Assembly: GCA_018873245.2 (NCBI GenBank)
Contig: JAEMBT020000105.1
Coordinates: 1-64,000 of the forward strand
DNA: 64,000 bases
Direction: 5' to 3'
DNA from: Archegozetes longisetosus
Taxonomy: Eukaryota > Arthropoda > Arachnida > Sarcoptiformes > Trhypochthoniidae
Positions within the stretch are counted from its first letter, which is position 1. Every line of letters begins with the position of its first letter. The position numbers and the translations under genes are program-made. The notes below the pieces were generated by a model. The model was not told the origin of the DNA, ran no database searches, and was given only the letters and a program-made list of their open reading frames with translations. Shown one piece after another: positions 22,182 through 33,984 of the stretch.

Positions 22182-23300
22182 TATATTAAATAAAATTTTT
22201 TACCTAAAGTTTACTGAATAAAAAAAGTTTCAATGAAATAAAACATTAAATTTTTATAGATAACAATAAAAATAATTATAAATTATACAAAACAATTAAA
22301 ATTAAATATATATTGAATGGGTTTATGTAATATTTTAAAGTAATAAGTCATCTATTCTTTCGCAAGGCGTCGTTAGTATTAATAAATTTGGGCCTTTTAA
22401 AAATGTAATACTGATCAAGAGACGACTGCTTGTTGCATACCATCACTTAAATATAGAAACTGTAATTTTGTATTTGTTGAAAAAATTATATGCTTTTAAA
22501 AGCTGCATATGTGTTAATGCTTATCACCTGCGCCGCTCCTCTGACTGAGTGAACAAGTCGTTAAAACGTTCATAGACTGGGGGTCTTAAAACTTCCAAGA
22601 CAAGACAAGTCAGTAAAATGTCCTACTGAGCTTACAAGTAGTAAAAACGTGAGTAGAGTGCGGCTCTTAAAACTTGCAACTAAAAAACATTTAAAAAAGA
22701 GGCAAAGTGTAGACTGTTTTTGCTAATCAGCATAACAAACATCTTGATTTTAATCAGTCAAGGCCTTATTTCACTGCTCGACTTTACTGAGTTCAATTAT
22801 TCAACTTTCAAATAACACTAATTAGTAATGCTGAATTCGACTTTCACTTGAACAACCAATCATTTACACAAGTTAATATATATTTGGTTATATTAAGTCT
22901 GTATAAATAGTAGTTATGTTACAAGCAAACATACTTAATGATGGTATAAACGATATTTTTAATTAATAAGATTTGAATTAAGGAAATAGTATTTTACAAT
23001 AATTATATTTAGTGAGAATATGATTATCATAATAATGTAGTATAAATAATAAAATCAAAATATATTTATTCAATATTCAAAATATGTGTTATATTTTGCA
23101 CATTTTTGGTAAAATTTTTTTATCGGAAAACTTAATAATCTAGAGGTTTCAATCTTCGCTTAAAATGAACTTATAATAAATGTGCGCTAAATTTATGGCG
23201 TGGAACCATAAAATTTTAACTAAAAAAGAATGAAATAAATAAAATTGCAATGATTTTATATTATTTATACCACTTCAAAGAATTGAAAATTAAAAAAATT
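22182..23300. other. AT-rich filler within the OTU transposon
   Basis: No gene seen. A partly duplicated GC-richer patch at 22,520-22,690 shows two variants of a block ending CTTAAAACTTCCAAG and CTTAAAACTTGCAAC. The rest is low-complexity. Confidence 0.5.
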
Positions 23301-23381
23301 CGGTGATTATAAGATTCGAACTCAGTATGCTATACAGTAGACAATAATCGAATATCTTGACCAATAGACCATCGGTCGAGA
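23301..23381 (-). other. tRNA-like sequence, degenerate
   Basis: On the minus strand, an A-box-like GATGGTCTATTGGTCAAGA is followed 35 bp later by a B-box-like GAGTTCGAATC. The size (about 80 nt) and layout fit a tRNA or the head of a tRNA-derived SINE. Stems pair poorly and no anticodon can be assigned, so a decayed SINE head is more likely than a working tRNA. Confidence 0.4.
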
Positions 23382-23836
23382 ACTAAGGTAAAGTTGTTCG
23401 ACGAGTTTGCATACAGTGATATACATAAGTTGTATATAGTGGCTCGACTTCAGAACTTAATGTAAATTTAAATAGAACTTTCAAAATTTTAATCAAGTTC
23501 TCATTTTAAAATTATTTTCTTTCAAATAATTATATAAAACATATTTGAAAAAATTCGAATACTCTTTCAAGTTGATCGAAGTCAAATTTCCTTCACACAA
23601 AAATAAAATTTTCCTTATGAGAACTGCTATATAGATATACTGATCTAGGTTGGGGTATGCATTAAAATTTGTGTTATGTTATCAAAGTCATCAAATTCAT
23701 AGTTGAACGCAACGGGCTACCAGGGCGCAACTAAGAATATCGACACAAATTTGTATGTCTCATTTTTCTTCCTCACTCGATGAAAATATTAATTTACTTT
23801 ACTTTTCTTATGTATTCCCTAGGTTTTTCGTTCAAA

Positions 23837-26068
23837 ATGGCGGACTCAACTGAAACAGGTAATTGTGTATGGGATGAAAATTGGGGCATATCTGGGGATC
23901 AAAAAAGGAGAGAAATAAAAGATAGGCGTAGACGCTTAAAAGAGAAAGAATCAAAACTGATGCAGGTATAAAAAATATTTTTATTAATCAAAATTTGGTT
24001 GACATTTTTCTCTTTCAGGACTTTTGAGGCATTCTTCTGGTTCGCGCAACAAGTTAGCTGAAGAGCAGGCCAATAAAGAACAGCGAAAAAAGAGGCGCAA
24101 GATAGCACGATTGACGGAGGCAATCATGTCTGAAAAGGACCTTAAAAACAGATCTATTCTCAGGGAGAAAATCGAGCGCGAAAAAAACCGACTCCATTAT
24201 TATCAATTACAGTCATTTGCAGTTTATCATCGACCATCAACTTACACTCCACCTCAGCGTATAAAGTTTGGAAAGTCTAATTCAACGATACACGCTTCAC
24301 ATTCTTTAGGAAAATATATCATACTCGCGAAGCAATACAAAAAAACAAATATTCTCCGATCCTCCATCCATAGCTTTAACTAAGCAAAAACCAATAGATA
24401 AAACTTTTAATAAATTATTTGATCTTTGTCAAAAAAATATCTATCTTAATTAAAAATAAGTTCAAAATAAATTTTTTTATTTCATAGATTACAAAATTTA
24501 TCGTTATTTGTATGAATACATTACTAACGGTACTGGTGAAATGGCCGATCCAAGACAACTCGATATTGACGATACTGTTAACAAGTTAACATTTGTTAAC
24601 TTCAACGAGAGGCTATCTGATGATGTTCTTATCCAATTCATGATTCGTACTGGCCTTCTTAAGACTAAATTTGAGCATCACGATAAACCCATGCGAGTGG
24701 AAATGAAAAGAGATAGTCTTACTAAATGCCTAATGCGTTGTGCAGGCAAAGCTTCAAAATCTAAAGAGCGGTACTTTTCATTATCTTATAGCAAATCTTA
24801 ACAATATAAATATAAGTTCTTGTTTTGTACAGTTGCAGAAAAACCATTAACCCTACACTAAACACTTGGTTTGCGCATTCACACTTAGATTTCAAGCAGT
24901 GCCTATTTCTGACGTTCGCTTTTGTAGTTAATGAGCCTGTAGGAAGAGCGGCTTTACAACTCGATATTAGTTTAGGTATCGCTATTGAGTGGTACCGCTT
25001 CTGTAGAGAAGTGTGTGATATAATTATGTCCAACATACAAGCAGGCCGTAAAATAGGAGGGATTGGAAGAATCGTTGAAATTGATGAAAGTCATCTTTGT
25101 CAGCGAAAATATCATAAGGGGCGTTCATTGAAAACTGAAGCTATTTGGATTTTTGGGGGAATTTGTAGAGAAAATGCTGAATGTTTCATCGAACGCGTGC
25201 GCAAAAGGGACGAAAGCACGCTAATACCTATACTTCAAAGATATGTTGACAAAGATAGTGTCATTATGAGTGACTCGTGGCCAGTTTATAATAACTTATC
25301 TAAAAAATTTGGCTATCTGGAAAACCATATAGTAATTCATAAATATCATATGGTCGCTCCGAATGATAATACAATTCACACACAAAAATTGAAAGGATGT
25401 GGCGAAGTGTTCGACATACAGTCAAGAGTTTCAAACCTCCAGCAATTGATTTGTAAATCGAAAAACCTTGAAATTGAAAACCTATATTTACGATTCTATA
25501 TTTTTAGATATCTAGGAGAATTCATTTACAGAGAAAGGTTCTTCAAAAGCTAGATTGGGGCAAAGCATTCATTGTTTTCTTAAAGCATATATCGTTAGTC
25601 TATCACCCGATTCAGGTATATTTTAAGCAGAAACACTAACTCAATTAAACAAGTTTTTTACCTTGCAGAGGGCTTAGACTATGCCGAATTTGTCATAGAT
25701 GACGAAACTTATGAAGGACATTATTTGAAAGATTATTCATCAATAAGAAATCAAATATTTGAATTTGTTTCTGATATTATTCCTTTAAATGAATCTATGG
25801 TTTCAGCTGTGTTGCCAAATTTTGGTTTTATTCCAATAACAAATACAAGCTATGCAAATTCTTCAAGTGAATCTGAATATGGCTCTTGTGAGTCGGATTT
25901 TGAAAAGTCAACTTCAACTGATCCTTCACCACATTTGAATTTCACAACACGAATAAGCATCGCTTATGATGAAAGCTATGATTTTCTCTTGGAATACATC
26001 GAAAACGTTATTGAAGATATGATTATTACACATAATCAGTTCAATTCATCGCGTGCTATTTACCATAG
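23837..26068 (+). pseudogene. Spliced IS1595/Merlin-type DDE transposase, decayed
   Basis: Likely exons: 23,837-23,965 (ATG in AAAATGGCG), about 24,019-24,383, 24,488-24,770, 24,833-25,615 and 25,671-26,068; introns are short with GT-AG ends. Exons 1-2 encode an Arg/Lys-rich coiled-coil-like N-terminus not usual in Merlin. Exon 3 has FNERLSDDVLIQFM, the Merlin N-terminal block, with its zinc cysteines mostly lost. Exon 4 has TWFAHSHLDFKQC, then VEIDESHLCQRKYHKGR (first Asp), IMSDSWPVY (second Asp), and HTQKLKG where the family has a TIEG-type motif: the catalytic Glu is replaced by Lys. A frameshift lies near 25,545. Exon 5 continues with an acidic, Ser-rich tail toward the OTU frame. Inactive now. 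Confidence 0.75.
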
Positions 26069-26106
26069 GTAAAAAGAATCAATGTTCATGAATATTATTT
26101 AAAGTC

Positions 26107-26895
26107 GATGTTTCTATTAGAATTCACGATCATGAACTTTCACGTGTTAATCGATTGTTTAATATTATGAGAGTTAAAGATCTACTATTCGTTGACTTCG
26201 TATCGCTTCAAAAAGATGGATCTGCTTATAGATTATTCCCGAAAGCCTTGTTTGATCATCTGAAGTTTTTGCATACACCAGGAGATGGTGACTGTTGGTA
26301 TTCATCCGTTGCTCTCTTATTGCTTGGTGACATCAAATTCTCATCATTAATAAGATTCTGTACTCTTTACATGGCTGCAAAATACCGGAATATATTTGAA
26401 CCTATGCTCAAAACCAGACTCGAAGAAGATCGAGTCATTGGAAGTTCAACGACACCTAAAACATATGAGAACTTTTTGTTATCTATCGCTACCTCAAACA
26501 AATTTCGTTTTCTTGTAAAAGATAGATTTCCTAGCATTTACAATGATGATTTCAACTGGGCTATCGATATTTCCATTTTGGCTACTGCGATAACCATTTG
26601 TCGGCTAATATATCTCTATAAAGAGTTCGAATGTAAAAAACGTGTGGACATTTCAAGTTTATATGCTTCTAGTCTCGATATTTACATACAAAATGGAACA
26701 ATAAGTGGGCCTTCCATGATTTGTGTGCATGAATCACATACAGAGAACCAACCGATAAGAATATTCAGTCGTTACGCTCATTTCTCAGCTGTAATAAAAA
26801 TTAGCAATTCACCATATCTTTTTAAACCTCACTATTCAAATTATAATGACTATTTAGAATTACAAAACGAAGACACTATTGAAATAGAATATTAA
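26107..26895 (+). CDS. OTU-type cysteine protease domain in the transposon
   Basis: The frame is open from about 26,107 and well kept to 26,895. The OTU catalytic loop reads FLHTPGDGDCWYSSVALLLL, with Asp and Cys in the DGDC motif near residue 45 of the ORF that starts at 26,155. A C-terminal FSRYAHFSAVIKI supplies the expected His. OTU domains are deubiquitinases or related cysteine proteases. It follows the transposase on the same strand after a 36-bp gap that could be a tiny intron or a frame break, so it may be the C-terminal part of one long protein or a second gene. Its role might be processing a polyprotein or acting on host ubiquitin; both are inference. Confidence 0.78.
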   Translation, partial: DVSIRIHDHELSRVNRLFNIMRVKDLLFVDFVSLQKDGSAYRLFPKALFDHLKFLHTPGDGDCWYSSVALLLLGDIKFSSLIRFCTLYMAAKYRNIFEPMLKTRLEEDRVIGSSTTPKTYENFLLSIATSNKFRFLVKDRFPSIYNDDFNWAIDISILATAITICRLIYLYKEFECKKRVDISSLYASSLDIYIQNGTISGPSMICVHESHTENQPIRIFSRYAHFSAVIKISNSPYLFKPHYSNYNDYLELQNEDTIEIEY

Positions 26896-27162
26896 ATATG
26901 ATTAAAATTTTGATTGAAATTTATAAAATTTGGTAAATTCTATGTAAAAAGTTTATTAAATTTGATTATTTCAGTAGTAATAAATTTTTAAATTTATGTC
27001 TTAATGCCGTTGAACTAATTTCAAATCGATTGTTAATTTAATGATTATTTAGGAAGACATTAAGTTTGTTTCATTCCTTTCGTTCTGAGTTGAAATTTGA
27101 TTCGATAGACTTATTCTGCGGGAATTTTCTAGCAATGTATAGTCAAATTTTCAGTTATTTTT
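26896..27162. other. AT-rich spacer before right repeat array
   Basis: No gene seen. Probably holds the 3' end of the OTU transcript. Confidence 0.5.
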
Positions 27163-27551
27163 TTACCGATGTTCTGGTCATTTGCAGTGGATAAAATTTA
27201 TATATTTGAATTCAGGTTGAGTTATAGATTATTTATATACAAAGGTTATGTCGAAAATCTGTGGCCACCTAAAGTCTAGTCGATTTTTCAGGAATTTTTT
27301 TACCGATGCTCTGGTCATTTGCGGTGAATAAAATTTATATATTTGAACTCAGCTTCAGTTGTAGATTATTTATATACAAAGCTTACCTTTGAATTCTCTG
27401 GCCACGTGTTCTAGTCGGTTTTTCGGGGATTTTTTTACCGGTTTTCTGGTCATTTGCGGTGAATAAAATTTATATATTTGAAATCAGCTTCAGTTGTAGA
27501 TTATTTATATACAAAGGTTATGTCGAAAATCTCTGGCCACGTAAAGTCTAG
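27163..27551 (-). repeat. Right terminal array of 136-bp repeats, inverted
   Basis: Three units run in the opposite orientation to the left array, ending at about 27,277, 27,413 and 27,551 with GGCCACGTAAAGTCTAG or a variant. The unequal unit numbers (six left, three right) show that copy number changes after or during transposition. Confidence 0.9.
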
Positions 27552-28192
27552 TTCAACCGAATTATCAATCTTAGCAAGAGCGAAATCGAATTTAACTGAT
27601 CTTAAGATACAAAGTGCATTTTCTGACATTACAACTGCTTTTGGGACTTTTGATTTGAAATTTGAGTTTCAGAATAGGAAAAGAAGAAGCACCACACATA
27701 TTCTTCCGGATATATGTTGTCCATTGATCATTAGCGCAAACTTTGGCAGAGACTGTGGTTTAAGAGTAGATTTTGGGACACGAGAAGTCGGATACTTCGA
27801 CTTCGAATTAAAGAAATTCATCACCTTTAATACAAATATGGTTTGCTTTAATTTCAGGACAGAAATTGATGAAAATCTCTTAAAAAGGCCAAAATCTATC
27901 AAGAATAATCAAGTAACTAAGCAAATGAATGTCATCAATAGGAACACTTTAATCGAGCAAATTTTCTGCATCAGCGAAAGTAAATCGAACAAACTGACAG
28001 AAGACAACAAGAGAGAAATTCATAAACTCCTGAAAGAAGTAGTGATAGAGACACGAGTAGAGAAGAATTCATAAAACATTTCGATTTGAGCCATATAAGT
28101 GAAGAACATCAAAAGAATAAGATTGAAAACTTATTAAAATTGAGTTTGAAGACATCTGGTCTAAGTCTGGATTTGATTTCGGGTTATGCAAA

Positions 28193-29440
28193 TTGTTCGA
28201 AACGGATATAAAATTAAAACCGAATTTTAAGCCATTGAGATCAAAGCCGTACAGATATTCTCCTAATGATAGAGAAGTTATAGATAATTGGATTAAAAGG
28301 ATGACAGAAAAAGGGGCGATCGAGGAATCTGTTTCAGAAATGTCCTCGCCCATTGTTTTGGTTAAATCGAAAGGAAATTCACCTCGAATTACGACTGATT
28401 ATCGATATTTAAACCAATATACAATCAGTAAACAGTTCCCGACAAAAACGTTTCAATCAATTGTGAACCAATTAATAGATGTAGACTTTATGTCGGTCTT
28501 TGACTTAACGATGAGTTTTATCACATTTTACTTAAAACTGACGTTCGATGGCTCACGTACAGCTCCGAGAGTTTTACAGAAGTTAATGAATAAAATTATA
28601 GCAGAATTTGTTGGAAAATTTTTGAATTCGTTTTTCGATTACTTATTAGCATTCAGTAAAGGTTTTAACAACCATTTAATACATATTCGCGAACTTTTTG
28701 AGCTCTTAAGACTTCACAACTTAAAGTTGAAACCAAAAAAGTGTCAAATTTTCAAAAGTGAAATCAAGTTGTTGGGTTTTATTGTTTCAAAGGCTGGCAT
28801 AAAGATAGACAATAGTCATATCGAAGCTATACTAAAAATGAGAAGCCCGAAAAGTGCCAAACAAGTGCGAACTTTTATGTGAATTATTAATTTCTTAAAG
28901 AGTTTCATTGACCCAAAGATGACAAAACATGCTGGAAATCTATTCAATTTAGTTAAAAAGGATACAGTTTTTAATTGGACAGAAATTCATCAGAAGAGCT
29001 TTGAATTTTTTAAGACAAAGCTAACTACAGTTCCAGTCCTCACTCATCCAAATCCAAAATACAAGAAAATGTTGAAAGCAGACGCGTCCGCGTATGGAGT
29101 GGGAGGTGCTCTATGTCAAGAAAAAGACGGAAAACTAAAAGTTATTGGGTATTTTCAAACACTTTTGTCGAAACATCAATTAAGCTATAGTGTATGCGAA
29201 AGAGAATTATACGCACTCGTAGTTGGAATCAGAATATTTAGGAAATAACTTATAGACAGCCACTTTGTCTGTCATTCAGATCATATAGTATTGGAACCTT
29301 TGAATAAGTTTAAGAAATACAATAATATGAGACACGCGATGGTCAATAGAACTAAGCGAATTTGATCTCACTGTAGATTACATTAAGGGTAAAGAGAACG
29401 GAGCTGCTGATTGTTTAAGTCGTTTAATTGATTTACACAT
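28193..29440 (+). pseudogene. Gypsy reverse transcriptase and RNase H, fossil
   Basis: Reverse transcriptase blocks: PNFKPLRSKPYRYSP, MTEKGAIEESVSEMSSPIVL, ITTDYRYLN and LKPKKCQIFKSEIKLLGFIV, the Ty3/gypsy order. RNase H follows with MLKADASAYGVGGAL near 29,070. The enzyme copies element RNA into DNA. Broken, a few breaks. Confidence 0.88.
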
Positions 29441-29801
29441 TTTCATGCATGAATGAGTGAAAAAGTTGAAGAGATATCAAGTGAAGAAATAGTGGGGAAA
29501 CTCTCTAGAGAAGTAAACGTTGTAGAAGTCGCTTATAACAATAATCATCAATTGACGAGCAATTCAATGGCTTTTGATGAGAGAGAAGTATATGACGCTT
29601 TGAATCTTACTCAAGTCTTAAGAGACGATGAAATAGAGAATATTGAAAACTTCAGTCAGAAGATAAGTTGTGTCAAGAAATCCGAGAAAAGCTTATCACA
29701 AGAGACATCACATTTGAGAAACTTTATTCTCGATTCACAGTTTATAATAATATATTATATAGAAAGAAGAAAATTCGGAAAAAGATAATAGAGCTTATCA
29801 A

Positions 29802-30530
29802 ATGGTACTGCCAGCAAAATTGATTCCGACAACACTTGACAGGTATCATAACGACTATTCTATGGGTTGTCATTTCGGCCAAAACAAGACAGAAGAGGTA
29901 ATAGAGAAGAGGTTCTGGTGGCCGGCAATGAGAGAGACAATTCGAGCATTTGTCAAGAATTGTACTGTTTGTCAACAGAATAAGATACCAAAAGGTCTAG
30001 GTTTTGGAGTTCCAAAAGTAATAGAAATATCAGAAAACCCTTTCGGCGCTATAAATGTGGACATCTTTGGCAGTTGTCCTTTGTCTGTGAATAAGAATAA
30101 ATACGTTATCACTAGCACATGTCGCCTCACGAGATGGATTGAAGCCTCAGCCATTCCTGATCAGTCGGCGGAGTCGGTATTAAAATTCATAAAGGAAAAG
30201 TTTATTCTTAAGCACACTTGTCCTTCCAAGTGTACGACTGATAGAACGCTGTTCTTATGAGTAAAAAATTTAGACATCAATTAGCGTCTTGTGGCATTAG
30301 ACATACACCTACTTCTTCTTACTTCGCATGTGGTGATGGTTTAGCTGAAATCACTAATCAAAAGCTTTTACATGTTCTCAGATCTTATACAAACAGAGAT
30401 AGTAACAACTGGGGCAAATATTTAGATCTCGCGGTCAAAGTAATTAACAAACAAGTGAGTGTAACTACAAAATATAGTCCATTCTTCCTACTGTACGGAT
30501 GTAATTCTGTTAATGAGTTCGAAAGAAAAA
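29802..30530 (+). pseudogene. Gypsy integrase, fossil
   Basis: The zinc-binding N-terminal region shows YHNDYSMGCHFGQNKT and NCTVCQQNK; the core shows INVDIFGSCPLSVNKNKYV and KCTTDRT, with the third block HVLRSYTNRDSNNWGKY at about 30,370-30,420. It inserts the retrotransposon DNA. Broken, a few breaks. Confidence 0.85.
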
Positions 30531-30599
30531 TTCAGTTGAAAAATTTAATGGAAGAGGGAGAAGAGCTTGAAGAAAATAATGCGACTAAATCTTGGTTTA

Positions 30600-31549
30600 A
30601 TGGGAGAAATGAAGCGAAAGTTAACATTGAATTAGCTGAGCGAAAGTGGGTTGAACTTAAGAAGATCAAACTTCGAGTTCCGAATTTCAAGGTCGGGGAT
30701 ATATGTTGGACAAGAGATAAGACCATTGTACTAAAAATGCCAAAAAAGCTACAAAAGCCTCTCTTTGGTCCTTTCCTGATAGTTAAAGTATTGTCGGAAG
30801 ACGTATACAGAATAATAAAAATGAACAAAGAGACAAATTGTACGAACTGTGAACGCAAGACTACTGTTTCCATACTTCGGTCCAAAACCAAAAGATTACG
30901 ATGAATTAATGGAGAGTGAGAAAAGAACCTTTGAAACAGTTAAGAGACCAGAAGGAATAGAGATATGGGATGTCGATGAATATAGTGAATGGTTAAAAAT
31001 CATATATAAAGACGAAATTCAACGAAAAGATGAAAATGAACAGTTAGCTGATCAATATATAGAAGATTATAGTCAGGCCAACAAAGAGTTGAGACCTCGG
31101 AAAGACAAAAGTGAAAACGATTTCAGTTATCGCTCGGCCGAAAAATCAAGTAATGGAGAAGAAACTATTATTTATGAATGGGAAAATCAAAAAGCGAAGA
31201 GAATAGATCTGAAAATAATTCTAATGAGAAGTTTTGCGACACTGTTAACAACAACGATAGTCAAAACATACCTGAAAATAAAGATAATAACTATAAGAAT
31301 AGCAATGATATAAGGGAGGAACGTAATAAGGGCATAACGCATGAAGATAGTCTCGAGAAGTCACAAAAATTAGTGGTCAGGAGTCGACCTAAACGTTTAA
31401 CGAGAAAACCTGATCGCTATCAAGTATACGTCACAAGTAGAGTAACACGTCACAACTGCTATACGGGAGGACTTAAGCAATCGAAAAAGAGGACAGAAGA
31501 GGACATTTTTATTTTTTATTCACATATAATTAATACAATTTGTGTCTAA
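30600..31549 (+). pseudogene. Gypsy integrase C-terminal region and tail, fossil
   Basis: The segment RVPNFKVGDICWTRD, followed by LQKPLFGPFLIVKVLSEDVY, is the GPY/F-type C-terminal module of gypsy integrases. A charged tail ends with RPKRLTRKPDRYQ, typical of the end of pol in this group. Broken. Confidence 0.7.
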
Positions 31550-31837
31550 ATGAATACTTCTTATATTCTTTTGCTCCTCTTCTGAGGCATTGTGGTTCAC
31601 AATTAAAAGAGTTGTTTTGATTAAAATTTGTATACTACGTCACATGTATTTGATAAGTTAAACGTATGATTGCACTATACTTATATATAAACCTCCTAAT
31701 TGTTCCCTTTATAATGTATATATATGGTAAATTATACTATCTTTGACTACGAAAGGGCATAATTTGACTTTTGTATACAAAACATAAGAAATAATTACAG
31801 TCTCAGGAAATTTTAATGCTTTTTGTAAAGGAGGACA

Positions 31838-31920
31838 TTATATTGTCCTCCTCTGACCCTCGGGAGGACAGAGGACAAATTAGTCAAAAGAGGACTGTCC
31901 TCTCTAAAGTAGGACATGTG
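31838..31920. repeat. Purine-rich run and hairpin, possible gypsy 3' LTR start
   Basis: GGAGGACA-TTATAT-TGTCCTCC at 31,838-31,859 is a perfect hairpin, followed by several GAGGACA and TGTCCTC words. The purine-rich AAAGGAGGACA could be the polypurine tract. No matching copy was found on the 5' side, so the LTR call stays open. Confidence 0.35.
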
Positions 31921-33046
31921 GTCACTCTAGTCACAAGTAAGCTGGAAGACCAGTTCAAAGTCAACACAATTTCATTCACATATAGATTAGATTGAAGTCA
32001 AGTCAGGCAGTAAATATTTGAGTTTAATTGTAGTCTTGAAATGAACCAAACGTTAATTTAATCTAGTCTAATATTTGGGTAACTTGATATTCTTAGATTT
32101 AATTTCAATATTGATGAAATTTTCATATGAAATCGGTTAACAATTTTATTAACATTAACCTAATTTGAGGATAATTTTAAATAATCTCCTAATTAAGCTC
32201 ATAATTAAGAGTTTAAATAACTTATCAGTAACTAAAATATTGGGTTTTAATTATTAGTAAAATTTTCCACTCTATCATAACCTAAAGTTATGCAAAATAA
32301 TGATGTGGTTTGAATGTCTCTCTGAGTGCACGCGGAGATTCATTCAGACCATGACATAGATACATCATAAAAATTATAAAGAGTGGTAAAGCTTTGTCGA
32401 TGAGCAAAATCACTAAAAAAAAAAATTTCTTATATTAGAAACTAATTAACACAACTAAAACAATAACAATGTACTATCAACTATTAAGATTATGTTAAAG
32501 TTTAAAATAATATAATGATGGGTGAGAGTAAAAGCGGTAAGGTGTATGACGAAATTGTAAGATATTGCAATATAATTTCGTAGCAGAACACAATTTTTGG
32601 ATTTTTTTAACTTACTTTATTGAGGAATACGAGGTAAAAGACGGTTAATACATGTTTGCTTATCACTTTTATAGGAAAAATCCCCCAAAATTGGGGCAGA
32701 TACTTATAGGAGTTTGTGCTTATAATAGGGGGAATAGGGGGGTATTGTTAGGTAATAGCTTTATGTGGGTTTATTATAGTGCTAAGGATTAGGATTGTAT
32801 TTTCCTGTGACAGATCCGGCTTCATAATTTATGTCTGACTGTGGGAAAGTATAAGTTTAGGTTGTTGGAGAAATATAAAGAGAAAAAGTATTTGCAATAT
32901 AACAGATTACTTTGACATGATAGTAAGGAAAGCTGCAGTAATGAAAAGTTTGTGTATGGCTTTCAAACTTTCAGTCTTTGACCGATAGTCTTCAGCCATC
33001 GCCGGGCGCTTGATATATGTAATGAAAAGTTTTACGCAATAGTACA
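31921..33046. other. AT-rich region without recognised gene
   Basis: I see no coding or RNA gene. It may include the gypsy 3' LTR and unrelated filler. Confidence 0.4.
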
Positions 33047-33060
33047 GAACTTAGTTCTGT

Positions 33061-33425
33061 TTCTGTTGTTGTTTCCCCCCCTGCACAGCCCACAACTTAG
33101 GCCAGGGGTCGCCGCTTTTACTCAGTGGTATCGCAGCGAGGATAGTGTCACAGTTTTAAGAGGACACACCTGAGCCCTGAGCCCTCCGAGTCTGTTGTCT
33201 GGTGGTCTCAGAGACCAGACTCTACCGAGTTACGTCCCTCGGTTTGGGACCGCGGTCGTCGAAGATCCCCCCTGAGCCTTCTCTTCCCTCCCGGCCCAGT
33301 ATTACCTGGGTAGAAGGAAGCAGTACGCCACAATGGGATTCGAACCCGCTCCCCAAGGGTTGCTCTGTCAGTGTTTTGACCACTACGCCAATAGGTTGGG
33401 TTCCTAGGTTAGGTTAGGTTCTTGG
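33061..33425 (-). mobile_element. tRNA-derived SINE, copy 2
   Basis: Same family as 281-609. On the minus strand the B box GGGTTCGAATCCC is the complement of 33,335-33,347, and the A-box region TGGCGTAGTGG is the complement of 33,380-33,390. Perfect 14-bp target duplications GAACTTAGTTCTGT lie at 33,047-33,060 and 33,426-33,439. Between the tRNA head and the right duplication is a run with TTAGGTTAGG. The plus-strand frame seen inside it is not a gene. Confidence 0.92.
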
Positions 33426-33439
33426 GAACTTAGTTCTGT

Positions 33440-33943
33440 ACTATACCCTAAACCAAAAAAATGAACTATTAGGGCTTGCGATTGACTCAAAATCAGTGAC
33501 CTAATGCATTAGACTTTTGATGATTGAAAAAGGCTGATATATATAAAAGAGTTTCTACATTAGTAAGTTTCTGGTAAGATCTTAGGAGTGTCCGACACAA
33601 TTTCTAACATGTAAATTAATACAACGTAATATTTGTGATAATTGTCTTTTGTGTAATAATCAGTGATTAAAATTTTTCATTTAATTTTATTAATTATTCA
33701 AATATCGAGGGTTTACTGTGCTAAGTAGCTAACAACGTGATAGACTCGATCCCAAGTCAAAAACCTTAAAAAGACGTTACATGTGGCTCACAAATACTAC
33801 TATTCGCCCCCGAGAGTAGATCCCATGTAACAATACTATTGAAGAAATTGGATTCTCTTTCATGGGAGCGTTGCCTATAAAATTTGATTTTGAACTAAAA
33901 TCTTGCTTAATTTTTACAGTTCCTTTTAATATAAAAACTCTGG
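33440..33943 (-). other. Flank of the virus-like fragment; weak coding remnant
   Basis: Mostly AT-rich. The last part, next to the MITE at 33,944, carries a short minus-strand remnant with FILKGTVKIKQDFSSKSNF that belongs to the same host sequence as 40,661-41,860. No clear gene. Confidence 0.35.
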
Positions 33944-33984
33944 GTTGGCTTTTACTTTTGCGTGAAGCTGGGGATTCCATTACA

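Larger units (their letters stand above)
19996..27551 (+). mobile_element. 7.5-kb foldback-type transposon with IS1595-type transposase and OTU protease
   Basis: Both ends are arrays of the same 136-bp repeat in opposite orientation: about six units at 19,996-20,810 and three at 27,163-27,551. The gypsy fossil resumes on both sides, so everything between arrived as one insertion, followed by internal insertions. Inside lie a spliced IS1595/Merlin-type transposase gene and an OTU cysteine-protease frame on the plus strand, and a nested Tc1 element. The terminal palindrome may extend a few bases further out (to CGGTTGAAC/GTTCAACCG at 19,988 and 27,559). I could not resolve a target duplication. 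Ordinary Merlin elements are 1.5-3 kb, so this one is unusually large. Confidence 0.8.
17040..31850 (+). mobile_element. Ty3/gypsy LTR retrotransposon fossil, split by two transposons
   Basis: Gag with a zinc knuckle, aspartic protease, reverse transcriptase, RNase H and integrase occur in the Ty3/gypsy order on the plus strand. Two elements are inserted: a foldback MITE (18,141-19,664) and the 7.5-kb OTU transposon (19,996-27,551). Without them the internal region is about 5.6 kb, a normal size. I could not find a matching pair of long terminal repeats; a purine-rich run before 31,845 may mark the 3' LTR start. The copy is broken, roughly six to ten breaks besides the insertions. Age: old. 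Confidence 0.88.

Noticed and set aside
23301-23381. A functional tRNA gene
   Set aside because: A and B boxes are visible but the stems do not pair well and no anticodon loop can be defined; listed only as tRNA-like.
33202-33417. Plus-strand frame of 71 codons
   Set aside because: It lies wholly inside the SINE; the first SINE copy does not keep the frame.
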